A stretch of 7,092 bases of DNA. Source: Halanaerobiales bacterium. Lineage in GTDB: Bacteria; Bacillota_F; Halanaerobiia; DY22613. The position numbers were made by a program, and so were the translations under genes. Shown one piece after another: positions 1 through 5,600 of this stretch (its first letter is position 1; every line of letters begins with the position of its first letter). The notes below the pieces were generated by a model. The model was not told the origin of the DNA, made no database searches, and saw nothing but the letters and a program-made list of their open reading frames with translations. The DNA lies in the NCBI GenBank assembly GCA_023128035.1, contig JAGMES010000202.1, positions 1-7,092 of the forward strand, given 5' to 3'.

Positions 1-254
1 ATTTTAATCAAATTCATTGTATTGTGCTGTTTAAGTATTAATATTTTATTATGATCTTCCCTTTTGAGTATTCCCCTCTCAGTTAATATATGTAGCTTTA
101 CATGTGATGGCGATCCATCAAATATTCTAAGATGTTCTTCGTATGGTATAACGTAATCAGTTATTGTCCTTAGAGCTTCATTTAAGGCCTGATAATGCCA
201 CTTTTTAGCATCTATGAGAACACCATCTAGATCAAATAGAACGTTCTTTATCAT
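1..254 (-). CDS. HAD-superfamily hydrolase (phosphatase), N-terminal part, cut by window edge
   Basis: Reading down from the ATG at 254-252 gives 84 residues with no stop before the window edge, so only the N-terminus is present. It opens with MIKNVLFDLDGVLIDA, the HAD motif I: Asp8 would be the nucleophile and Asp10 the acid/base in the DxDGV pattern. The following helical stretch (WHYQALNEAL) fits the cap region of the subfamily I, beta-phosphoglucomutase/phosphoglycolate phosphatase-like group. Related HAD enzymes sit in surface-polysaccharide clusters and are thought to dephosphorylate sugar phosphates in the cytoplasm; the substrate here is unknown. The start is fixed by motif I lying at the usual distance from the N-terminus. 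Unlike its neighbours it has no purine-rich Shine-Dalgarno sequence (upstream reads TTTCCTTGCC), and it follows a 47-nt gap containing a palindrome. HAD membership is firm; the specific role is not. Confidence 0.85.
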   Translation of the reverse strand, partial: MIKNVLFDLDGVLIDAKKWHYQALNEALRTITDYVIPYEEHLRIFDGSPSHVKLHILTERGILKREDHNKILILKQHNTMNLIK

Positions 255-271
255 GATAATTTTGGCAAGGA

Positions 272-295
272 AACCCACGGATTTATCCGTGGGTT
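272..295. repeat. Perfect 10-bp inverted repeat (hairpin) in the only sizeable intergenic gap
   Basis: The left arm (272-281, aacccacgga) and right arm (286-295, tccgtgggtt) are exact reverse complements around a 4-nt ttta loop. The hairpin sits between the methyltransferase stop (302) and the HAD start (254). On the minus strand the stem is followed by TTCCTTGCC rather than a clean run of T, so as an intrinsic terminator it would be weak, perhaps attenuating the HAD gene. On the plus strand the layout (AAACCCACGG, loop, CCGTGGGTTATTGAC) resembles the subterminal hairpin at the right end of IS200/IS605-family elements, which would make it a stranded element end or a palindrome-only derivative. 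That resemblance is from memory of the family and no transposase gene is present. The hairpin itself is certain; its function is not. Confidence 0.75.
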
Positions 296-301
296 ATTGA
301 C

Positions 302-727
302 CTACACTTTTTGTAACCTAATATACATATGTAAACTTTCGTCAATTCTTTTTTCAAGAATATTAAAATGTGCTTTTATTAAAGGTGTTCTAAACTTAAC
401 AATTCCAGGAACCCAATAATCAAAAGAAGTATCTGAAAATAGTCGAATATGTGTCGGATCTTTCAGAGCTGAAGGAGAATCCTGCCTTGGTACAACTATT
501 TCAATGATCCCTTTTGGTTTTAGTGTTCTCCATACTTCTTCCATTAAAAATCTAAGATCATATATATGTTCAAGTAGATGCTGAGCAAAATAATTATCAA
601 TAGAATTATCATCAAATGGTAAGCCCTTTTCTAAATCTCTTACATACTCTTGACCATAATCAAATTGATCAATTCCTATATATCCCGCTTTTCTTTCAAT
701 GCCACTTCCAAGTTCAACGTTTTTCAT
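302..727 (-). CDS. Small class I SAM-dependent methyltransferase
   Basis: This 141-residue protein looks like a cytoplasmic Rossmann-fold methyltransferase of the Methyltransf_11-like group. Motif I is VELGSG (residues 4-9), and the acidic residue ending strand 2 is Asp20 in GYIGID. The DLEKGLPFDDNSID segment (31-44) resembles the family's DL...LPF.DNS.D signature, HLLEH (50-54) matches the usual H.LEH, and LKPKG (69-73) is the loop before strand 5. It is at the short end for the family but shows no truncation: the motifs are in order and the C-terminal YIRLQKV strand is present. The ATG overlaps the epimerase stop (ATGA, 727-724), and GAGG at 738-735 lies 7 nt upstream, so translation is probably coupled to the epimerase. 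A sugar O- or N-methylation, or formation of a methylated chain terminus, is inferred from context; the acceptor is unknown. Confidence 0.85.
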   Translation of the reverse strand: MKNVELGSGIERKAGYIGIDQFDYGQEYVRDLEKGLPFDDNSIDNYFAQHLLEHIYDLRFLMEEVWRTLKPKGIIEIVVPRQDSPSALKDPTHIRLFSDTSFDYWVPGIVKFRTPLIKAHFNILEKRIDESLHMYIRLQKV

Positions 728-1773
728 TGTTTGGCCTCAAAAAGTTCTATATTTTCTTTAACCCAGTCAATAAGCTTTTTAACACCAATCTCGAAATTGA
801 TTTTTGGTTCCCAATCAAGTTCTTTTTTGATCTTGGAAATATCAGAAACATACACCTTTTGATCTGATGGTCGCCAATCATCATAGCTTTTATAAATATG
901 TGTACCCATGTTTTTCTCCAAAGCCCCAATAAACTCAATCAGAGAAGTCGTGTTCTCTGGGCCACCACCCAAATTCCAAACTCCGCTTTCAATATCTGTG
1001 GAGGTAATAAATGCATCATAAGCCTTTACAACATCGCTTACATATAACACATCTCGCACCTGCTTCCCGTTCCCAAAAATTGTGATAGGTTTACCAAGCA
1101 AAGCTGCTATGATAAACCATGCTACCCAGCCTTGATCCTCAAAGCCAAACTGCCTCGTACCATAGATGCAACTCATTCGAAAAACAGCCGTCTTCATTCC
1201 ATAAATGCGAGCATATTCTTGTGTATATAGATCCCCGACAAATTTACTTGCTCCATAGAGAGTGTGCCCTGTATGATCTATCGGTATTTTTTCAGATATG
1301 CCCTCTAAATCTTCGAATTCATATCTGGTTTTCTTTTCAATTAAAGCAAACTTATCTACATTTTCACCATACACCTTATTTGTACTGCAATAAACAAAAG
1401 TCGCTTCTGGACAAATTTTCCTAATATGTTCTAAAACATTTAGAGTACCAAAAGCATTGATCGAAAAATCCTCTTTGGGAATTCGAATAGAAAGAGGCAC
1501 TCCAGGCTGTCCAGCGGTATGAATCACAACATCTACACCATCACCGAAAGCCTTCAATAAATCAGCATCATTTCTAATATCCCCCAAAATATGTTCTATA
1601 TTCGGAAAAGATGCAAGATACTCCCAATTATATTCCACACTCTGATGATCATAACCAAAAAGGCGAGACCGCATCAAATTATCAAAAACAACCACATCAC
1701 ATCCTTGATTAGCGTAATATTCAGCCACATGACTACCTATCATACCAGCTCCACCAGTAATCAAAATTCGCAT
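724..1773 (-). CDS. NAD-dependent sugar-nucleotide epimerase, CDP-paratose 2-epimerase (tyvelose epimerase) type
   Basis: This is a complete 349-residue extended short-chain dehydrogenase/reductase. It has the NAD-binding GGAGMIGS (7-14) with Gly7, Gly10 and Gly13, Asp31 for the adenine ribose, GDIR (64-67), and a catalytic Thr131/Tyr173/Lys177 set (STNKVYG at 130-136, YGASK at 173-177). STNKVYG, the RY near 150, YGTRQFGFEDQGWVAWF (204-220), GNGKQVRDVL (234-243) and WRPSDQKVYVSDISK (300-314) follow the pattern of CDP-paratose 2-epimerase (Salmonella RfbE/Tyv), which inverts C2 of CDP-paratose to give CDP-tyvelose. The length matches that family. AAGGA at 1785-1781, 7 nt before the ATG, supports the start. 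The gene lies 20 nt after a glycosyltransferase and overlaps the methyltransferase by 4 nt. The partner genes making CDP-paratose are not in the window, so the substrate could be another CDP- or NDP-sugar. Fold and subfamily are firm; substrate is inferred. Local G+C is visibly higher than in the two genes upstream. Confidence 0.9.
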   Translation of the reverse strand: MRILITGGAGMIGSHVAEYYANQGCDVVVFDNLMRSRLFGYDHQSVEYNWEYLASFPNIEHILGDIRNDADLLKAFGDGVDVVIHTAGQPGVPLSIRIPKEDFSINAFGTLNVLEHIRKICPEATFVYCSTNKVYGENVDKFALIEKKTRYEFEDLEGISEKIPIDHTGHTLYGASKFVGDLYTQEYARIYGMKTAVFRMSCIYGTRQFGFEDQGWVAWFIIAALLGKPITIFGNGKQVRDVLYVSDVVKAYDAFITSTDIESGVWNLGGGPENTTSLIEFIGALEKNMGTHIYKSYDDWRPSDQKVYVSDISKIKKELDWEPKINFEIGVKKLIDWVKENIELFEAKQ

Positions 1774-1780
1774 TTGTAAT

Positions 1781-1785
1781 TCCTT
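1781..1785 (-). promoter_or_regulatory. Shine-Dalgarno sequence of the epimerase
   Basis: AAGGA reads down from 1785 to 1781 on the minus strand, 7 nt before the ATG at 1773. It lies in the 20-nt gap after the upstream glycosyltransferase gene. It is the most canonical ribosome site in the window and fixes the epimerase start. Confidence 0.75.
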
Positions 1786-1793
1786 TTAAAAAT

Positions 1794-2456
1794 TTAATTA
1801 CGAACTATGCCATCACCAATAAGATCTTCTCTCTTTTTTAAATCAGAGAAAAAATGTTTTCCTGAATCTGAATATGTTGAATCCATTAGCTTTGGATTCT
1901 TAGTATAATGATTATGTTTCACTTTTGATTTCTCACACCATTTTAATTTTTTATGTTTTATAGCTCTGTATGAAAATTCGCTATCTCCTTCATTGTGAAT
2001 AAACAGTTCATTAAAGAATACCCCTTGAAGAGTATTGTCAATAAATTTAACTGTTGTTAACCCAGCACAACAAAGTATTTCACCTCCAGGCATAAAATTA
2101 AATGAAATTACTCCTTCTCCATCTTTGAAAGTTGATATGTAATCTTCTAAAGCAAATTTTAACCAATCTTTTTGCGGTACCATATCATCATTTAAAAATA
2201 CAAAATAATTGAATCCTAATTCTTTCGTTATCTTATAACAATTATTTGTCATTTTAACACATTCTTGTCTCGGAGTAAAAATATAACAAGAATATCCAAG
2301 TGATTTAAAATGATTATATGATTTTTCATCATCATCAAATAATAATGAAATTTTATAATCTACTCCAATTGAGTTTCGTTTTACAGCTTCTATACCTTCT
2401 ATAAGCTTTTTAATACGATTCCGACTTAAAAAACAAACATTTATAGTAGATTCCAC
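1794..2456 (-). CDS. GT2-like (GT-A fold) glycosyltransferase, GTG start
   Basis: This 220-residue protein is a probable cytoplasmic inverting sugar transferase. A first strand (INVCFLSRNR, 5-14) stands where GT2 enzymes carry the donor-binding strand, and LFDDDEKSY (39-47) follows. The metal/nucleotide-sugar motif is FVFLNDDMVP (85-94), in which Asn89-Asp90-Asp91 takes the DxD place. GDSEFSYRA (157-165) is a candidate catalytic-base segment, and His181/His183 in KVKHNHY are a candidate for the late histidine seen in many GT-A enzymes. No membrane segment is visible. The start is GTG: AGAAGG at 2467-2462 lies 5 nt upstream, while an ATG two bases earlier (2458) is out of frame and stops after five codons. 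The gene follows the GT4 gene by 9 nt in the same frame. It is very AT-rich, for example 12 G+C in the 60 bases 2281-2340. Donor and acceptor are unknown. Confidence 0.8.
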   Translation of the reverse strand: MESTINVCFLSRNRIKKLIEGIEAVKRNSIGVDYKISLLFDDDEKSYNHFKSLGYSCYIFTPRQECVKMTNNCYKITKELGFNYFVFLNDDMVPQKDWLKFALEDYISTFKDGEGVISFNFMPGGEILCCAGLTTVKFIDNTLQGVFFNELFIHNEGDSEFSYRAIKHKKLKWCEKSKVKHNHYTKNPKLMDSTYSDSGKHFFSDLKKREDLIGDGIVRN

Positions 2457-2461
2457 ATTAA

Positions 2462-2467
2462 CCTTCT
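2462..2467 (-). promoter_or_regulatory. Shine-Dalgarno sequence that decides a GTG start
   Basis: AGAAGG (2467-2462) overlaps the TAG stop of the upstream GT4 gene and ends 5 nt before the GTG at 2456-2454. The spacing and the reading frame favour GTG over the overlapping ATG at 2458-2456, which opens only ATG TGG AAT CTA CTA TAA. Confidence 0.7.
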
Positions 2468-3347
2468 ATAATTTCTTAAAAATCTCTAATAATTGTACAT
2501 TAAAATTTTCATATGTCAAATCTTCTACTTTCTCTCTTCTTTTTATAATTGGTTGTTCTATATCTGATAAACAACTTATTAATTGATCTATATCTCCAGC
2601 TTTAAACATATATTCAATATCAAATTCAGGTATCAATCCAACATCAGAAGAAATAATAGGTTTACCTGAAGCCATTGCTTCAAGTGATGCAACTGGACCA
2701 CCTTCCCACAAAGATGGTACAAATAAATAATCTATCAGTTCATATAGCTCACTTTGCTTAACATTATGATATTCTTCTGGAGTGTAATTGATTTGTTCAA
2801 ATCGAATGCCCTTTTCTTCCATTTTATTAGTGACTTTTTCCCAACCTCTGCCACAAAAAATAAACTTAAAATTTTCAAAATTAAAACGATCTAATATTTG
2901 AAGTAGAAAATAAAGTCCTTTTCCTTCCACTTCACCATTTTGAATAATACCAAGTTTTATTGTTGATCTAAACTTATGAATTTCTATTGGAGAAATCAAA
3001 TGAAAATTTTGTTCAACTGGGAAACCAAGGGTAATAAATTGATCTAAACTTCTTTTTGATTGATGAATAAAACCATCTAATTCTTTAAATTTATTAAAAT
3101 CTTTTCCTATATCTTTATTGTGTTCCTTAGTATTATTCTTGTGAATATGTGTTACATACCCGACATCTAATATTTTTGTCTTGTTAAAAGGCAAATAAGT
3201 ATTATAGCAAATATAAAAATTTATATCAGCTTCGTTCGTTGGTGTAAAAGAAAGACTGTATTCTATCTCTGTTTTGTTGTATTCTATTATTTTATCTGAC
3301 CAGAATTTTTTAATCCAATTACCTTCTGTAACAATATTGACTCTCAT
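2466..3347 (-). CDS. GT4-family glycosyltransferase with reduced N-terminal domain
   Basis: This 293-residue GT-B-fold, retaining-type transferase is probably cytoplasmic or peripheral to the inner membrane. The C-terminal nucleotide-sugar domain is clear: IKLGIIQNGEVEGKGLYFLLQ (130-150) is the strand, loop and helix after the interdomain linker, FIFCGRGWE (162-170) resembles the common F.I.G.G segment, and LFVPSLWEGGPVASLEAMA (208-226) contains the EX7E pair Glu215 and Glu223. PIISSDVGLIPEF (230-242) follows, matching the usual P.I.S.VGG..E pattern. Most GT4 proteins have 350-400 residues; here the N-terminal acceptor domain is only about 125 residues but keeps alternating strand-like segments, so it looks compact rather than broken. 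AGGA (3359-3356) lies 8 nt before the ATG and overlaps the upstream stop codon. Family assignment is strong; the sugar is unknown. Confidence 0.88.
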   Translation of the reverse strand: MRVNIVTEGNWIKKFWSDKIIEYNKTEIEYSLSFTPTNEADINFYICYNTYLPFNKTKILDVGYVTHIHKNNTKEHNKDIGKDFNKFKELDGFIHQSKRSLDQFITLGFPVEQNFHLISPIEIHKFRSTIKLGIIQNGEVEGKGLYFLLQILDRFNFENFKFIFCGRGWEKVTNKMEEKGIRFEQINYTPEEYHNVKQSELYELIDYLFVPSLWEGGPVASLEAMASGKPIISSDVGLIPEFDIEYMFKAGDIDQLISCLSDIEQPIIKRREKVEDLTYENFNVQLLEIFKKL

Positions 3348-3357
3348 TCAAAGCATC

Positions 3358-3927
3358 CTACGATCTTGTTTCAGTCACATTATTATTAAAATCATAAAAA
3401 TATAGCGTTTTATCAATTCGAATTTCATGTACAACATCTTGAGATGCTCTCATCACCCAATCTATATCTTCTCCATAATTTATATCTGCATATTTATGGT
3501 TCTTGGCAATCTCAGTTCTATAAACCATCGTATGGGCTGGCTTTCCTCTCCACTGATTTCCGTCCTGACTATAATCATATTGAATACTATATTTAGAATA
3601 TACTGATTCACCACCATCTATTTTTGTTTCGCAATCAAACACTACACAATCTGCTTCTGGATGTGCATATAAAGTATCCATAATCGAAGATACATAATCA
3701 TCGGCAACTCTATCATCATCATCTATAAAAACTATATATTCCCCTTGTGCCAATAAAATCATTGCATTCCGTTTTGAACCTACTGTTCTCTTCTTGTTAT
3801 CAAACAATCCAGCAATTTCAATATCATCTTTATCCCCAATTTGCTGTTCAAGATGACGTATTAATTTAGAAAAATATGTTTCAAGCCGAGAAGAAACAGT
3901 AAGTATACAAATAGATAATTTAATCAT
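3358..3927 (-). CDS. GT2-family glycosyltransferase, short form
   Basis: This 189-residue protein is a minimal GT-A domain. It starts with the donor-binding strand LSICILTVSSR (4-14). NDP-sugar and metal binding is provided by GEYIVFIDDDDRV (62-74), where Asp69-Asp72 form an acidic cluster containing the DxD motif. KRTVGSKRNAMILLAQGEY (46-64) is the helix that usually precedes it, with an R/K-N pair as in many GT2 enzymes. YGEDIDWVMRA (151-161) is the acceptor-side ED motif with the probable catalytic base. GT2 domains are usually 220-260 residues; this one stops soon after the last core strand and has no membrane tail, so it is a compact but plausible enzyme. The gap to the upstream gene is 2 nt. 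The ribosome site is weak (GGA at 3939-3937, 9 nt from the ATG), suggesting coupled translation. Specificity is unknown. Confidence 0.87.
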   Translation of the reverse strand: MIKLSICILTVSSRLETYFSKLIRHLEQQIGDKDDIEIAGLFDNKKRTVGSKRNAMILLAQGEYIVFIDDDDRVADDYVSSIMDTLYAHPEADCVVFDCETKIDGGESVYSKYSIQYDYSQDGNQWRGKPAHTMVYRTEIAKNHKYADINYGEDIDWVMRASQDVVHEIRIDKTLYFYDFNNNVTETRS

Positions 3928-3929
3928 TT

Positions 3930-4901
3930 CTACAATTCCAATAACTTTTCATATTGCTCTACACATCGTTTTGCAATGACTTCTGGATTCCAAACCTTCT
4001 CTATGAAAGCTCTTACTTCTATTGAGCGAGCTTTCAATATATTCAAATCGTGTGCATAATTTTCTATAGTAGATATAATTTCAGGTATTCCATTTACGTT
4101 TTCAAAAGGCTCAAGATCTGTTCCAAAAAACTCCTTAAATACAGGATAAAAAGCAGGATCCAAATGCACCATCGTCGGAATTCCCATTGCAAGATTTTCA
4201 ACGGTTGTCATCCCATGATACCCTCTCCATAAAGCATCAAAACCCAAATTCGTTGCTTTCTTAAGCCGTAAACAATCACTATGAACTAAAGAACTTGAAG
4301 GAACTGTAACAAACCCAACCCGAATCTCTCGTTGGACATTCGCAATAGCCTGTTTCAGTTCTATTGTGTTCTTATTATTTTTCTCGCCAGTCGGAAAGTG
4401 ACCAATAATTACTTGATTAAATTCCCAAGGAACCGGTTTAAACTCTTCAGAATAAATATCTACCACATCTGGAATATAGAAACATCCATCATAAATATAT
4501 ACCGCTTGAGGAACCGAGGAAAAAATCGCATCATAATTGATATCAGTGCATTTTGTCCATAAATCCTTTGCTTTCGCTCTCTCTTCCCAATGTCCCAGAA
4601 AACTGCAAAAATCGTGGAATATCTTTGTTTTTCCTTTTAATTTCTCAATCCAATCAAATCCCCAATCTATAGAAACATAATCATGAATCGCAGAACAAAA
4701 ATGCACGACGTCAGCCTCGTCCAAGATTGCTACAAATTCATCTCGGTTGTATGCTTCACTGACGAGATCGCTTGAAAACCCAAGTGTTGCTTGTACTCTA
4801 AAATGTCTAGTATCCCAATTTGTATATTTATTTATTGCTTGGGCTAATTGCCAAGAAGCTCCAGCCGCATCCCATGCAGGATTGACAAATAAAGACCTCA
4901 C
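3930..4901 (-). CDS. Atypical GT-B-fold glycosyltransferase (distant GT4-like)
   Basis: This 323-residue protein has two Rossmann-like halves. The N-terminal one begins SLFVNPAWDAAGASWQLAQA (3-22), a glycine-containing loop typical of GT-B acceptor domains, and has ADVVHFCSAIHDY (63-75) where GT4 enzymes often carry a VVH-type strand. The C-terminal one begins VIIGHFPTGEKNNKNT (164-179) and contains GYHGMTTVENLAMGIPTMV (227-245), which aligns by eye with the GT4 segment G...ALEAMA.G.PV. Glu235 matches the second Glu of EX7E, but residue 227, eight positions earlier, is Gly, so the first Glu is missing. Start choice: GTG at 4901 forms a GTGA overlap with the upstream stop, and GAGG lies 6 nt upstream. 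Transfer of a sugar in the same pathway is inferred from fold and neighbours; donor and acceptor are unknown, and a non-catalytic role cannot be excluded. Confidence 0.72.
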   Translation of the reverse strand: MRSLFVNPAWDAAGASWQLAQAINKYTNWDTRHFRVQATLGFSSDLVSEAYNRDEFVAILDEADVVHFCSAIHDYVSIDWGFDWIEKLKGKTKIFHDFCSFLGHWEERAKAKDLWTKCTDINYDAIFSSVPQAVYIYDGCFYIPDVVDIYSEEFKPVPWEFNQVIIGHFPTGEKNNKNTIELKQAIANVQREIRVGFVTVPSSSLVHSDCLRLKKATNLGFDALWRGYHGMTTVENLAMGIPTMVHLDPAFYPVFKEFFGTDLEPFENVNGIPEIISTIENYAHDLNILKARSIEVRAFIEKVWNPEVIAKRCVEQYEKLLEL

Positions 4902-5584
4902 GATAAACCTCGCCTTTTTTTCGCTTCTTCAATTATAATTACAGTATCATCATAACCCTTAACATTACTCACCGTTTCTGCATGGTCTCGGTAATATCCC
5001 AATTTCATTGGAATATGATAAAGATTAGAAAATTCCTCACATTTCAAAGCAAAGTCATAGTCTTGAGCGGTAAATCTCTCATCAAATCCTCCAATTCTCT
5101 TTCTCAGCACTGCTCTCCACATGAAACACAAACCAGTAACACAACCATAAAGCAACATCCCCTTTACATAAACAGGTCTGAGAATTTCAGGTCCAAGATT
5201 TCCTTCTTTATCTATAAACTGAAAATCAGAATATATAAATCCAACATTAGGCATTTTCTCCAAATATTCAATAAGCACTGAAAGGAAATTTGAAAAATAA
5301 ATATTGTCTGAACTAACATATGTTTCATATTCTCCGCTTGCATATTTCAATCCATAATTAAGAGCACTTCCAGTTCCTCCGTTTTCCTTCTCAAAATATT
5401 TAATTTTCGGATGGGGTAAATAACTTTTGATTATCTCAGCAGTATTATCAGTTGAACCATCATTTATAATAATAAATTCCCAATTCTGATATTCTTGATT
5501 AAGAATACTATCTACTGCCTCTTTAATAAATTGAGTTTGATTATATGTCGGCATTACAATTGATACTTTCTTGTTTTCTTCCAT
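4898..5584 (-). CDS. GT2-family glycosyltransferase
   Basis: This 228-residue protein is a classic GT-A/GT2 domain. VSIVMPTYNQTQFIKEAVDS (7-26) is the donor-binding strand and helix, and WEFIIINDGSTDNTAEII (35-52) carries the NDGSTD hallmark. ENGGTGSALNYGLKYASGEY (67-86) is the helix before the metal site. At the metal site itself the sequence reads YVSSDNIYF (89-97), so the usual D-x-D/DDD is reduced to one Asp (Asp93) next to Ser and Asn. GGFDERFTAQDYDFALKC (165-182) holds the acceptor-side acidic pair Asp175/Asp177, and GYYRDHAETVS (197-207) supplies His201 at the position of the conserved C-terminal histidine. No transmembrane tail is present. The ATG at 5584 lies 16 nt after the upstream stop, with AAGGA at 5601-5597, a rather long 12-nt spacing. 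Family is certain; sugar specificity is unknown. Confidence 0.9.
   Translation of the reverse strand: MEENKKVSIVMPTYNQTQFIKEAVDSILNQEYQNWEFIIINDGSTDNTAEIIKSYLPHPKIKYFEKENGGTGSALNYGLKYASGEYETYVSSDNIYFSNFLSVLIEYLEKMPNVGFIYSDFQFIDKEGNLGPEILRPVYVKGMLLYGCVTGLCFMWRAVLRKRIGGFDERFTAQDYDFALKCEEFSNLYHIPMKLGYYRDHAETVSNVKGYDDTVIIIEEAKKRRGLS
4908..4911 (-). promoter_or_regulatory. Shine-Dalgarno sequence that decides a GTG start
   Basis: GAGG (4911-4908, within AAGGCGAGG at 4916-4908) lies 6 nt before GTG 4901-4899. The GTG overlaps the upstream TGA stop as GTGA, an arrangement expected for coupled termination and reinitiation. Confidence 0.7.
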
Positions 5585-5600
5585 AAATTATATTTTTCCT

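Noticed and set aside
272..295. Strong Rho-independent terminator
   Set aside because: The stem is perfect, but neither strand has a T-run after it (TTCCTTGCC on the minus strand, ATTGACC on the plus strand), so only a weak terminator or attenuator can be argued.
302..727. Methyltransferase as a truncated pseudogene
   Set aside because: It is short (141 residues), but all expected motifs are present in order, with a coupled start and a C-terminal strand; small members of this group are normal.
616..867. Plus-strand open frames across the methyltransferase/epimerase junction
   Set aside because: Two overlapping frames with no domain lie opposite the well-supported ATGA junction; no supporting ribosome site was seen.
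747..938. Minus-strand 63-codon frame within the epimerase
   Set aside because: It is an alternative frame of the epimerase C-terminus, whose real frame carries the RPSDQKVYVSD motif.
1119..1424. Plus-strand 101-codon open frame inside the epimerase gene
   Set aside because: It is antisense to highly conserved epimerase motifs, has no recognisable domain, and is explained as a shadow of the minus-strand coding frame.
2456..2458. ATG at 2458 as the start of the GT2-like gene
   Set aside because: It is out of frame with the glycosyltransferase and meets a stop after five codons; the overlapping GTG is in frame and has AGAAGG 5 nt upstream.
4982..5281. Plus-strand 99-codon open frame inside the GT2 gene
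   Set aside because: It is antisense to a clear GT2 domain, and its composition (rich in Ser, Ile, Lys, Phe) is what random AT-rich complement gives.
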